From: a virus
Strand: one strand, 5' to 3'
Length of the DNA stretch: 40,511 nucleotides
Virus record (IMG/VR): IMGVR_UViG_3300035698_007794
Location: 1-40,511 of that record
In this document: piece by piece, positions 31,527 to 39,805 of the stretch
Numbering within the stretch: position 1 is the first letter of the stretch
How the letters are laid out: every line of letters begins with the position of its first letter
Program-made: the position numbers and the translations under genes
Notes under the pieces: model-generated
Database searches by the model: none
The model's input: the letters and a program-made list of their open reading frames with translations, nothing else
Told to the model about the DNA's origin: nothing

Positions 31527-31539
31527 GGTTCCTATAATA
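31527..31539 (-). promoter_or_regulatory. Candidate promoter element shared with 24039-24051
   Basis: On the minus strand TATTATAGGAACC is identical over 13 nt to the element upstream of the gene starting at 24016. It is placed 48 nt upstream of the 31479 start and just after a terminator, the right place for a promoter -10. No obvious -35. Confidence 0.35.
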
Positions 31540-31549
31540 GATAGGGCTA

Positions 31550-31583
31550 TTAAAAGAAAACGGAGGCCACAATGGGCCTCCGT
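31550..31583 (-). terminator. Rho-independent terminator after the three-paralogue block
   Basis: ACGGAGGCC (31560-31568) pairs with GGCCTCCGT (31575-31583) over a 6-base loop. On the minus strand TTTTCTTTTAA follows. It ends transcription of the paralogous structural genes. Confidence 0.9.
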
Positions 31584-31611
31584 CATCAATTTAGTGCAGG
31601 AACCGGCTTTT

Positions 31612-32559
31612 TTACAGCAGGTTAGTTCCTTCATAATCGTAAACACGAGCAGTTCCCAGAGTTCCTGTTGCTGGAATGGCTACACCACTCAGGTCAAGGG
31701 CACGGGGCTTGAACGGGGTTACGTCGGCAGCTGCATATGCAAAGTTGGGGTTTTTGAAGGTCATCCCAGCTTCCATTTTGAACAAGTAGCCACCACCGAT
31801 GGATGCCATCATGTCACCAGTAATAGCCAACATCGGAATTCTTTCGTAGCCGTTTTCCAGATTCGTCAGGAACTCACCCTGAGATACAAAGGTCTGACCT
31901 GTGGTTGCACTTACCTGAGCAAGTACCAGGACATCTCGTTCTGCCAGGGACTGGAATTGATTGGCCACGTTACAAACGATGCAGTACATCGGGGAACGGT
32001 AAATTTCACCAGCAACGATGCGGAGAATGTCATCCACACTACCGAATGATTTCGACAGGGCTGCTGCACCATCGAGGTCAGTGTCAGCTACACCACCGTC
32101 AGCCACATTCACCAGGACTGCATTGATACCAGCCAAGGTCAGGTCACCACCCGCGACTACGAGAGCCAAGATAGCAGAAGCCTGTTGGTTGGCATGGGTC
32201 AGAGTCATACGACCGGCTGTGGCCAAAGCAACTCCACCAGGCTGTACACGTTCACGCAGATACGTGGCCAGACCCAAGGATGCACGTTGAGTAGCAAGAA
32301 CATCATTTCCACCACCTGTGGTGTCATCGGCTACTGCTTCGTAAAAAGCAATCATAGCTGTCTGACGACTGCCGGACTCATACCCGTTGTCAATCATGTG
32401 GGTAGTTCCAGCGGTGTCGATGGAATTCAAATAGAAAGTTTGCCCATCACCATCATAAGAACCACTCTTTTGGCTCGAATTTGGTTTGAGGTCGAGGACT
32501 TGGATATTCATCCCAGTCACATCGTTCCGTTGGGCAAGAACAAAAGCTCTGTGTGCCAT
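31612..32559 (-). CDS. Structural protein, tandem paralogue A
   Basis: A 315-residue protein with GGAGG about 10 nt before the ATG. It shares with the next two genes the N-terminal pattern R-[NS]-D-[VI]-x-x-x-x-[LI]-Q-[VI]-[LF]-D-[LI]-x-P-N-[ATS]-S-Q, a middle with VDDILRIVAGEIYRSP, and a C-terminus ending VYDYEGTNLL. All three are Ala/Gly/Thr-rich, as capsid-decoration or tail-fibre proteins often are. Virion role inferred from proximity to the capsid gene; family unnamed. Confidence 0.55.
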   Translation of the reverse strand: MAHRAFVLAQRNDVTGMNIQVLDLKPNSSQKSGSYDGDGQTFYLNSIDTAGTTHMIDNGYESGSRQTAMIAFYEAVADDTTGGGNDVLATQRASLGLATYLRERVQPGGVALATAGRMTLTHANQQASAILALVVAGGDLTLAGINAVLVNVADGGVADTDLDGAAALSKSFGSVDDILRIVAGEIYRSPMYCIVCNVANQFQSLAERDVLVLAQVSATTGQTFVSQGEFLTNLENGYERIPMLAITGDMMASIGGGYLFKMEAGMTFKNPNFAYAAADVTPFKPRALDLSGVAIPATGTLGTARVYDYEGTNLL

Positions 32560-32573
32560 GATTTACCTCCTCC

Positions 32574-33380
32574 TTACAGCAGGTCGCCGTCGTTTTCGTA
32601 AACCACGACAGCTGCCGCGACTCCGGTTGCTGGGATATGATCACCACCCAATGTCACTGCTGTTCCTGCTGCACCGTAGGTGTAGGAAGGGTTCAGCCAT
32701 GAGTATGTGGCAGCTTTCATTTTGGACATGTTGCCCGACAAACACGACAGGTTCAGGGAACCGGTGTTAGCAAACTTACGAACGTGACGGAATTCACTGT
32801 CCGTAGAAGCTACATAAGCACCAAGTCGAACGTGAGCTACACCGTGGCCTGGGAAGGCATTGGCGGCATCACCAACTTGGGCAGCTGCAGGAACACGATA
32901 AACTTCACCAGCCAGAACACGAAGAACTTCTTCAACTGTACCAGTTGAGTAAGAAGCTGCTGCTGTACCATCAAGGTCAGAGCTGGCTGCTCCACCAAGA
33001 GCTGTGTTGATGAGGCCATTGATGATTGCCAAAGTCAGAGTTCCACCTGCTGAGAGGCGGTCTCGGATAGCATCACCGATTGCAATGGCAAAAGTGTCGG
33101 TCAGAGCTAAGTTACCATTCTGAACGTCTTCGACGTTATCAATCAGGTAAGCATTCAGCCCTTTGTAAGCTGCGTCGGTGACTTCGATAGCACCAGCACC
33201 AGCGGTTGTTGCCACGACATCATGCTGTGACAACCAGGTCAAGTAACCTGTCTGCCCACCTTGGTTAGCCCATGCAGAATCATAGATTCCGAGCTGACTG
33301 GTGTTAGGTTTGATGTCAAACACTTGCAGAAGATTGTCTGCAATGTCGTTTCTGTTTAGTACGATGTAAGCATACGCCAT
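32574..33380 (-). CDS. Structural protein, tandem paralogue B
   Basis: A 268-residue protein with AGGAGG 5 nt before the ATG, the shortest of the three. It shares YIVLNRNDIADNLLQVFDI and IKPNTSQ at the N-terminus, VEEVLRVLAGEVYRVP in the middle and VVVYENDGDLL at the end. It lacks the insertion seen in paralogue C. Strand order and spacing suggest duplication in place followed by divergence. Possible decoration protein. Confidence 0.55.
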   Translation of the reverse strand: MAYAYIVLNRNDIADNLLQVFDIKPNTSQLGIYDSAWANQGGQTGYLTWLSQHDVVATTAGAGAIEVTDAAYKGLNAYLIDNVEDVQNGNLALTDTFAIAIGDAIRDRLSAGGTLTLAIINGLINTALGGAASSDLDGTAAASYSTGTVEEVLRVLAGEVYRVPAAAQVGDAANAFPGHGVAHVRLGAYVASTDSEFRHVRKFANTGSLNLSCLSGNMSKMKAATYSWLNPSYTYGAAGTAVTLGGDHIPATGVAAAVVVYENDGDLL

Positions 33381-33392
33381 GTCTGCCTCCTT

Positions 33393-34574
33393 TTAGACGA
33401 GAACTGAGCCGTCATCGTCATAGACTGTGACGACACGAGCAGTAGTTTGAGTGTAAGATGCACCTTTTTGGTACGTCCACGGGAAATGTGGAATCGGGTC
33501 ACTGTCTGGCCAGAGAGTGATTCCTGCACCCATCTTCGACAAATCACCTTCTAAGAGGGAGATGTCCAGAGTGGAGCTGTGATAAGTATCTGTGATACCT
33601 TTCACTGGAAGCTGAGCAGTATCTCCACCGATTGTATTCGGGACGAGTTCCCCAGCTACCATACGAGTGTCATTTACCAGATGGGCAATGTCAAAACTTC
33701 CGGCTGCCGCAGCGTGCCAGATGTCATAAGCTACCCCAGTGTAAATAGATGCCATAGCTGGTAGTCTGTAACCACGACCTGCTAGGATTGAGAGAAGCTC
33801 TACTAGAGAACCCAGAGTCCCAACACTAGCTATATCACATCCAGAAACACCACCTTCAGCATTGATAGCCGTATTAACATCAGATGCTGTCAGAGCAGAA
33901 GCGGCATCCAAACGAAGGATGATACGTTCTGCAATGTTGGCAAGCTGTCGGGCTGTAAAAGCCTCGAAAGTTCTACCAAGATGGTCATCGGAAACATCAA
34001 TCCGGGCCCCAGCAGTGCTTTCAGCCAGAGTCAATGCTCCAGTTGCACCCGCTGTATCGGCTGTCAGAGTGACTTGCCCAGCACCCAAAGAGGCACCGGC
34101 ACTTGCTGTAACAGTAGAACCCGCAGCCAGGAGCAATACCTGAGTAGCTGGGTCGTTTACAGCATCAATAAGGGAGTTGGCCATGACTGTTTCGTCAGAA
34201 CCACCACCTACATCAGAGTAGAATTGCTGCAATGCTGGGTCATAGACTCCATCCACTGCCGTGAAAACCACTCCACCAAGAGTAATTGTGTCGCCTGCCA
34301 GGACTGCACCTGGGGCATCCAAATCCACTTCGGCTGACCCAACTAGGGTTCCGCCTGGCTCAACTCTGTCCAGGATATAGGCAGCCAGCCCATTCTTTAT
34401 CCCGTGGGACATCCCGTTGACGATAGCCAGAGCATCGTTTTGGACTCGATTGATATAACGCGTCTGAGCAGGGGGGTCGTAACCCGGATGCCGTTGTGAT
34501 GCGTTAGGGAGTAAATCCAAAATCTGCAATGTTCCGTCCGGGATGTCACTTCTTGTTAGACAGATATAAGGCAT
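33393..34574 (-). CDS. Structural protein, tandem paralogue C, with inserted domain
   Basis: A 393-residue protein with GGAGG about 6 nt before the ATG. It shares the paralogue frame (YICLTRSDIPDGTLQILDL, LLSILAGRGYRLP, VVTVYDDDGSVLV). An insertion of about 110 residues (about 80-195) contains VLAGDTITLGGVVFTAVDG, then FYSDVGGGSDETVMANSLI and VTLTADTAGATGALTLA, a beta-domain pattern frequent in phage fibre/tail proteins. The inserted domain probably decorates the surface. Confidence 0.55.
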   Translation of the reverse strand: MPYICLTRSDIPDGTLQILDLLPNASQRHPGYDPPAQTRYINRVQNDALAIVNGMSHGIKNGLAAYILDRVEPGGTLVGSAEVDLDAPGAVLAGDTITLGGVVFTAVDGVYDPALQQFYSDVGGGSDETVMANSLIDAVNDPATQVLLLAAGSTVTASAGASLGAGQVTLTADTAGATGALTLAESTAGARIDVSDDHLGRTFEAFTARQLANIAERIILRLDAASALTASDVNTAINAEGGVSGCDIASVGTLGSLVELLSILAGRGYRLPAMASIYTGVAYDIWHAAAAGSFDIAHLVNDTRMVAGELVPNTIGGDTAQLPVKGITDTYHSSTLDISLLEGDLSKMGAGITLWPDSDPIPHFPWTYQKGASYTQTTARVVTVYDDDGSVLV

Positions 34575-34609
34575 ATTCTAACCTCCGTCTTGAAAAGTTC
34601 ATCCGAACA

Positions 34610-34628
34610 AGCAGGGCAAATCCCTGCT
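34610..34628 (-). terminator. Hairpin between paralogue C and the 34683 gene (possible weak terminator)
   Basis: AGCAGGG (34610-34616) pairs with CCCTGCT (34622-34628) over CAAAT. On the minus strand only TTGTTC follows instead of a full T-run, so termination may be partial. The surrounding 100-nt gap holds nothing else I can identify. Confidence 0.4.
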
Positions 34629-34682
34629 CACTTAACTGTAAGGGTTTATTAAACTGTGAATGTCCCCAATAGTTTGATTATT

Positions 34683-35543
34683 TTACACACGCCAGCTTGG
34701 TGAAACGACGGCAATGGTGAACGGACACCCTGGGTCAGCACCAATAGAACCTGCTGGTACGGCTGTGTCACAAGCCACAATCATCTCGTTAATGCTTCCT
34801 GCTGCTGTATCATAAGATACGGTACTGGTGTTTCCACCCCCACCAGGTATAGCAAACATGGGCTGTCCGATGCCATAAGACACTAAAAGTAAAGTGTCTG
34901 CATCTTCAGCATCATTTCGGATGATGACGTTATCTACAGGCCGAGGGAACACAATGTGCATTGGAACGGGCTGTTGAAGTGTCTCGTCAAAGTTAGGAGG
35001 ATACATCTCCATACAACCAGTTTCTGCTGGAGCAATACCTACAACTTCAGTTGAAATAGCTTTATTTTGCCGAGAACCCGGAACCACCAGAGTGGGGCCG
35101 AGGATTGGTGACCCTGGATTGATAGGTGCTCCTATTGGAACTTCAGACCACAATCCTGTCGCCTGCCTGAACTCTTGCAAACGGACAAATACGGGTTCCT
35201 CGTCCGAACCAAATGGTTGTGGGGCTCCCGGAGCCAAGAAATCAACGATGTCGAACTGGAAAGAAGTCTGCCCTTTACGGCTTTCCTCTACCATGCCTGC
35301 TCCACGTCGAACGAGTTCTGGACTCTGGACACGTTGGCCAGCATAATGAGCTGTCATCATCAATGTCGGGCCTGTACCACCTACACCACTATCAGTTAAA
35401 TCACCATAGGCATCGTTGATGTTACGGGCTCCCCAGAGTCGGTACTGAGTTACACCGGGTTTATTCCGAGTAACTAAATCAACGAAATGTGGAGTACGCT
35501 CCAGGACACCTACACGGGCATCGAATGGGCCATAGTTGCTCAT
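34683..35543 (-). CDS. Putative virion protein
   Basis: A 286-residue protein with GAGGTG 5 nt before the ATG. Beta-rich ([46 protein letters not shown]), with [16 protein letters not shown] near the end. No recognised domain. The start overlaps the FmdB copy 2 stop by 4 nt, so they are coupled. Structural role inferred from the operon. Confidence 0.45.
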   Translation of the reverse strand: MSNYGPFDARVGVLERTPHFVDLVTRNKPGVTQYRLWGARNINDAYGDLTDSGVGGTGPTLMMTAHYAGQRVQSPELVRRGAGMVEESRKGQTSFQFDIVDFLAPGAPQPFGSDEEPVFVRLQEFRQATGLWSEVPIGAPINPGSPILGPTLVVPGSRQNKAISTEVVGIAPAETGCMEMYPPNFDETLQQPVPMHIVFPRPVDNVIIRNDAEDADTLLLVSYGIGQPMFAIPGGGGNTSTVSYDTAAGSINEMIVACDTAVPAGSIGADPGCPFTIAVVSPSWRV

Positions 35544-35929
35544 GTGTCACCTCTTTTTTCTTTATCAACCATCGGCTGAAAGGATTCAGCTATCTTACCT
35601 TTTTCTTTTGCTATTTTTTGAGCATCTGCCCAACTATCAACAGGTTTACCATCTATATTAGGCTGAATGCTCGGGCCTGTTCCGTGATACCGCTCTTTCT
35701 GGCGTTCTAAAATCTTCTCGTTTTTTTTCTTCATCTGCCCTTTTATACGTTGGGCTTTCCCATACCAACCGTCACCTTTAAGGATGAAGTCAGTCTGGGA
35801 CACTCTTTTCTTAGTGGTAGCTCCACATTCAGGGCAAGGTTGTGGCTCACTACACTTAGTAATAGATAATATTTCTTCAAACTCATGTAAGCATTCTTCA
35901 TTTTCACATCTATATTCGTAAATTGGCAT
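35540..35929 (-). CDS. FmdB-type zinc-ribbon protein (copy 2)
   Basis: A 129-residue protein with AGGAGG 5 nt before the ATG. The N-terminal ~50 residues [19 protein letters not shown], then [15 protein letters not shown], carry the FmdB-like C-x5-C and C-x2-C pairs. The rest is a basic helical tail ([20 protein letters not shown]). Same family as 16359-16808 but with a four-residue longer first knuckle. Function unknown. Confidence 0.75.
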   Translation of the reverse strand: MPIYEYRCENEECLHEFEEILSITKCSEPQPCPECGATTKKRVSQTDFILKGDGWYGKAQRIKGQMKKKNEKILERQKERYHGTGPSIQPNIDGKPVDSWADAQKIAKEKGKIAESFQPMVDKEKRGDT

Positions 35930-37487
35930 TGGTTCCTCCTGTAAAAGCCTTCTTCAAACCATACCGATGAACGAACATCTCTAACTCTATTTGATCACTA
36001 GAAACAACAGTAACCTCTCCTTGAGAAATGATATTAGCCAAATACTGAAATGCCGAGGCTCTCTTCTTGCCCTTCCCTGGCGTCACAGGCACAGAATAAC
36101 CTGATACTGTATCCAGTACAGCCAAGATGTGTTTACATACCTTGTGGTGGCTGTGAGGGTCTTTAACGTCTGGTCTCGAAGCTGTTCCTCGAGGCTTACC
36201 TAACAGGTATCCCTCTTTCTTAGCATAATACTCAGGACCTTGCCATTGCCAATATGGACAAGAGCATGAAACAAGGATATCAACCTTCTTCATATCTCTG
36301 ATGTTTCCCTTGGCCACAGCTTTAATTTTGATTCGATATTTCTTCCCACCAGAACCAGTGGCATTGAACGACCACATTGCATTCTTGTTATCTACCCTAG
36401 CCAGTCGAATCTGTACACTACTGGCTTTTGACCGTAACTCAGAACTACAAGCATCACGAATATCAGCAATCTTAGCAGCCACTCTCATTGCAGCCTTATT
36501 ATTGATGAAATCTTTGTTGTTAGGGATAACCTTGGCAGAACCCGGATTATCTCTAACATGAGTGTCAGGCATTCGACCTGGTACAGGAGAGTCATCCTCT
36601 TTATCTATCTGTCGTTCAGAACCTCGGTCATAGGTCGTATCAGGGTCCATCTTAGGAGGACGTTTCTCATACAGGAAATCAGCATACCGAGTAGCTATCC
36701 GTTCAATGGCCTCAGCTTCTTCATCAATATCAAAGGCAGCATCGAGGTTCTCGGCTGCTATCTCAATATCTTCTTCAGAGAGCATTACGAAATCATCTAA
36801 GAAATCTTCCAGAGGGATTTCAATGTACTCATGATTATCCAGGTAAAGAAGGATGTAGCCTGTATCAGGGTCGGCACCCAGCATTATCCCATATTGGCCA
36901 GTTTTGATGGCATACAGGTGAGCTGCTGGGAGATTCATCATCTCAGCCTTCTTATTTCTATCACGCTCGGCCCGGTTCTTGTTCTCTTGAACCCCTCCAC
37001 CGGGTTTTCTCTCGAACCGTTCTGGTTTATCACGACGTTTTTCCTGGTCTTTCTTGTAGTTGAACTTGTTCTTCCACTTATTGTACCAGACCTTCATACG
37101 TTGTTTGATTTTGCTTTTGTGTCCCCGATAATATTTCATGTGGTACATCTTAGCTTGGCCACGTTGGTCTTCTTGCCGTTTGAGAGCTGAAGGTGGTCCT
37201 GGACGACCCACTGCTGAGTTTACTTCTGGCCGACGATGAACTGTAGTGCTTGGAGTTGCATAGGGAACTGGAGAGTCCTCACCTGGCTTATTTGGCACTT
37301 TATAGTTCTGATTCCCTGGAGCAGGCTTACCAAACCCTAATGGGGGAGAGGGCTTGCTACGAGACCACGGCGGAGAAGGAAGAATCTGCTTGACTGTGTC
37401 CTTCTGATTATCACCTGTGTCAGGACGTACAAATGTCTTGGCTCCGGGTAATTCCTCTGTGGGTCTGCTGTAGCTTTGTTTTTTCAT
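35910..37487 (-). CDS. SWIM zinc-finger protein in the virion operon
   Basis: A 525-residue protein whose ATG overlaps the upstream stop (ATGA). N-terminal 100 residues are Pro/Lys-rich (disordered), followed by a very basic stretch (about 112-182, [15 protein letters not shown] and WYNKWKNKF). Acidic helices lie at about 225-270. A SWIM motif appears at about 405-455: SCSC (C408, C410), YWQWQGPEY, then VCKH (C451, H453). SWIM domains bind nucleic acid or protein. Together with the basic arm this suggests a DNA-packaging or virion-associated DNA-binding role, which is an inference. Confidence 0.65.
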   Translation of the reverse strand: MKKQSYSRPTEELPGAKTFVRPDTGDNQKDTVKQILPSPPWSRSKPSPPLGFGKPAPGNQNYKVPNKPGEDSPVPYATPSTTVHRRPEVNSAVGRPGPPSALKRQEDQRGQAKMYHMKYYRGHKSKIKQRMKVWYNKWKNKFNYKKDQEKRRDKPERFERKPGGGVQENKNRAERDRNKKAEMMNLPAAHLYAIKTGQYGIMLGADPDTGYILLYLDNHEYIEIPLEDFLDDFVMLSEEDIEIAAENLDAAFDIDEEAEAIERIATRYADFLYEKRPPKMDPDTTYDRGSERQIDKEDDSPVPGRMPDTHVRDNPGSAKVIPNNKDFINNKAAMRVAAKIADIRDACSSELRSKASSVQIRLARVDNKNAMWSFNATGSGGKKYRIKIKAVAKGNIRDMKKVDILVSCSCPYWQWQGPEYYAKKEGYLLGKPRGTASRPDVKDPHSHHKVCKHILAVLDTVSGYSVPVTPGKGKKRASAFQYLANIISQGEVTVVSSDQIELEMFVHRYGLKKAFTGGTNANLRI

Positions 37488-38158
37488 TTTAGTTTACACT
37501 GCCATTGATCTGGGCCATCTTGGCCACCATTCATAGGTTGTACGGAGAATCTGTGGGCATTATGCCGAGCAAACCAAGTATAAGCCCTCGAACCTTGTTT
37601 ACCACTCAGATTCAGGAGCTTGGGTTTGTTGGGGTGATATGCAATGTAACTGTAATCACCTGAGAACTCCCACCGATACCAATCAGAGATTTTCTTGTAC
37701 CTTGCCCCTGATTCATCCAGCTTCTCCTGGATGTCCTTAATTGCTTCAGGAGCTTTTGGCCATTTTGATTTCATGGCAGCCAGCAGGAATCTATTGGCCA
37801 ACTTCTCTGCCTCAGAGTCTTTAGGGTTAGGTCGGCCAAAAGCTGATTCAACAGCTTCATCCACCATTGTCTTGTCTGAGAGGGATAGTCGAGCAGAAAG
37901 GAATTCAGCACCCATCTTAGATAATGCCAGACCTGTTCGGTCTAAATCAGTTTCCAGATGTTCGAGGCGTTCTGGAACACCTACGATGATATCCCCTGCC
38001 ACTTGGTAAAGGTGTTCTTTTTCATCAGAAGCCTCAACTAAACTGAGTGCTCTATTTATCAGATGCTTCAGACGATGAGCATCAACTCGGGCGTGTGCAA
38101 CACCTTCCATTAGAAGTGCCCATGCTGCCTGGCTACTGGCTTGTTTATCGTTTATCAC
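37484..38158 (-). CDS. Helical hypothetical protein with GTG start
   Basis: A 224-residue protein. The start is GTG at 38158, with GGAGG about 9 nt upstream and no in-frame ATG near. Helical throughout (RLKHLINRALSLVEAS, EKLANRFLLAAMKSKWP) and then a strand-rich end (WYRWEFSGDYSYIAYHP). No domain is recognised. Virion operon membership suggests a structural or assembly factor. Confidence 0.55.
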   Translation of the reverse strand: MINDKQASSQAAWALLMEGVAHARVDAHRLKHLINRALSLVEASDEKEHLYQVAGDIIVGVPERLEHLETDLDRTGLALSKMGAEFLSARLSLSDKTMVDEAVESAFGRPNPKDSEAEKLANRFLLAAMKSKWPKAPEAIKDIQEKLDESGARYKKISDWYRWEFSGDYSYIAYHPNKPKLLNLSGKQGSRAYTWFARHNAHRFSVQPMNGGQDGPDQWQCKLK

Positions 38159-38237
38159 AATGAAAAACCTCCATTAGGAAACATCATGCTCCCAACAGAG
38201 GTTTATCATTGAAAGAAAACCGATGTTTCAAAGGGTT

Positions 38238-39344
38238 TTATGCCCGTGAACGGTCCTTAACCTCTTTACGAATCAGCCGACGGACCTGATCAGTTTCTTG
38301 GTTCATGACCTGTTTCAGAGAGATTTCGTCAGCACCGAACTTATTCACGGCAGCTACAGCACGTTCTGTGGGTTTCATACCACTACGATTCCATTTAACT
38401 TTTGCTGTCTTTGCAACAGGAGCTTGGGCCACAGGAGCTTGGGCCACAGGAGCTTGAGCTACAGGAGCTTGAACTACAGGAGCTTGGGCTACTGGAGCTT
38501 GAACTACAGGAGCTTGAGCTACAGGGTTCTTGGTCGTTCTGATAGGCTTCGGCATGTCAGCCATTCTCACAGCAGTGGCAGCCTGAGAAGCATTCGACAA
38601 AACAGTACGTTCCCCTGCTAAAGCATTAGAACCGACTGTTGCAGAGTTTCTGCTACCAATGGTGGCAACAGGAACAGCTTGCTGGTCTTCAGAGATAATC
38701 TCCATCCCGTTATGGGTAACTTTCGGGGTGTCATCGAAAACCTTCGACTGAATCACGACAGGAGCAGGGTCATCATCATCTGAGTGCTGGACACTGGGAG
38801 GTGCTGCATATTCTACAGGGGCTTCCTCGAAAAGGCCAGCCTCAGTAGTTAGGGTTGCATCACCTATTTCTGCTTTTACAGCAGTTTCAGAAGCCATAGC
38901 CTCTTGACGACGTGCAGCAGCCAGAGCAGCAGCTCTACCCATTGATTCCTGAGAAGCAACAGGAGCTGGAGGATGATTGATGGCTTCTCGACGGGCAATG
39001 TTACCATCTACTGTGCCGACCAAAACATCTTCTTCATCAGGGGATTTACCAATTACCATCGGGGCACCACGTTCAGGGCCATCTGAGATAGCGGGTCGAA
39101 CTTCAACACCAGCAGGCTGAGGGACATACTGACTGACATTATCTTCAATCGGGACAGCCCATGTTGCATTGATAGCACCTGCAAATAATGGGAGATTATA
39201 TTTCTCTTCTCCCCATATCAGCACCATGCCGTCGAACTCAACTTCAGACTGAGCAGGAAGGTCCATCTCATAGGCTCCCATATGAATATTGCTCAAGGCT
39301 CGGTACTTACGAAATACACCACGTTTGTGAACTATCTGGGCCAT
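38238..39344 (-). CDS. Virion-associated protein with PVAQA repeats
   Basis: A 368-residue protein with GGAGG 6 nt before the ATG. Residues 1-75 look folded (RKYRALSNIHMGAYEMDLPA). The middle is Ala/Pro/acidic and probably disordered. Residues about 276-310 are seven PVAQA/PVVQA-type units, followed by a basic tail with LKQVMNQETDQVRRLIRK. First gene after the DUF3467-like gene in the leftward operon. Possible internal scaffold or spacer; not certain. Confidence 0.5.
   Translation of the reverse strand: MAQIVHKRGVFRKYRALSNIHMGAYEMDLPAQSEVEFDGMVLIWGEEKYNLPLFAGAINATWAVPIEDNVSQYVPQPAGVEVRPAISDGPERGAPMVIGKSPDEEDVLVGTVDGNIARREAINHPPAPVASQESMGRAAALAAARRQEAMASETAVKAEIGDATLTTEAGLFEEAPVEYAAPPSVQHSDDDDPAPVVIQSKVFDDTPKVTHNGMEIISEDQQAVPVATIGSRNSATVGSNALAGERTVLSNASQAATAVRMADMPKPIRTTKNPVAQAPVVQAPVAQAPVVQAPVAQAPVAQAPVAQAPVAKTAKVKWNRSGMKPTERAVAAVNKFGADEISLKQVMNQETDQVRRLIRKEVKDRSRA
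38416..38520 (-). repeat. Seven in-frame 15-bp repeats (PVAQA/PVVQA)
   Basis: Seven consecutive copies of acaggagcttgNNcY-type units (first copies acaggagcttgggcc at 38416 and 38431) with only a few variable positions, one copy starting actgg. They encode a flexible linker on the minus strand. Copy number is likely unstable. Confidence 0.9.
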
Positions 39345-39363
39345 GTTTTTCCTCCGTTATCAA

Positions 39364-39379
39364 TCCACATACCTGTGGA
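39364..39379 (-). promoter_or_regulatory. Small inverted repeat in the leader of the 39344 gene
   Basis: TCCACA (39364-39369) and TGTGGA (39374-39379) are a perfect 6-bp inverted repeat over TACC, about 20 nt upstream of the start at 39344. The DUF3467-like gene ends at 39446. It could be an operator or a leader hairpin; evidence is only the symmetry. Confidence 0.3.
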
Positions 39380-39445
39380 CTTGAAATGGCATGTAGTTTT
39401 CATCACTCACACTTTACCGACGAAACCGAAAAGGGTTGTAAATAT

Positions 39446-39679
39446 TTAACCCTCCTCGGTAATTTCTTTTAGAGAGAAGTTCAATCTATCTCGAATTATT
39501 GAGAGAAATCCACGGTTTATCTGGATTCGGGATAGGACACAAGCCTTGTTTTTTTCTTGTTTATATTCCAAAAAGTCTAAGAAACAGCTCACACCGTTAC
39601 CATCATCAAGTACCCGAAAAGCATTAGCCTTGGGGGAGATAGCAACATCGTCAATATTTTTAATATCCAATACATCCAT
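39446..39679 (-). CDS. DUF3467-like small protein (copy 2)
   Basis: I chose the ATG at 39679 (77 residues, MDVLDIKNIDDVA) because AGGA lies 8 nt upstream; an in-frame ATG 9 nt earlier overlaps that site. It shares with 30200-30571 the D-F-[LM], A-C-V-L-S-R-I and SIIRDRL-x-x-S-L-K-E-I pattern. No known function. It follows a candidate promoter and the capsid terminator. Confidence 0.55.
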   Translation of the reverse strand: MDVLDIKNIDDVAISPKANAFRVLDDGNGVSCFLDFLEYKQEKNKACVLSRIQINRGFLSIIRDRLNFSLKEITEEG

Positions 39680-39713
39680 GAAAATCATCCTGGTGTTTAG
39701 GTGGACAGTATAG

Positions 39714-39719
39714 ATTATA
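39714..39719 (-). promoter_or_regulatory. Candidate -10 element after the capsid terminator
   Basis: The minus strand reads TATAAT here, 35 nt ahead of the 39679 start and downstream of the terminator. No convincing TTGACA-type -35 is seen at normal spacing, so the assignment is weak. Confidence 0.35.
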
Positions 39720-39750
39720 CCCACCAACCTGGATTGATTCAGGCTCTAAA

Positions 39751-39783
39751 TGAAAAACCCGACCCCCTTGTGAGGGTCGGGTT
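39751..39783 (-). terminator. Rho-independent terminator of the capsid gene
   Basis: AACCCGACCC (39756-39765) pairs with GGGTCGGGTT (39774-39783). On the minus strand TTTTTCA follows. It lies just after the capsid stop at 39806. Confidence 0.92.
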
Positions 39784-39805
39784 AGTGTCTTTGTTTCAGC
39801 TCGGG

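Noticed and set aside
38190-38230. An 8-bp inverted repeat (GAAACATC/GATGTTTC) as a terminator
   Set aside because: The loop is long and no T-run follows; chance pairing is likely.
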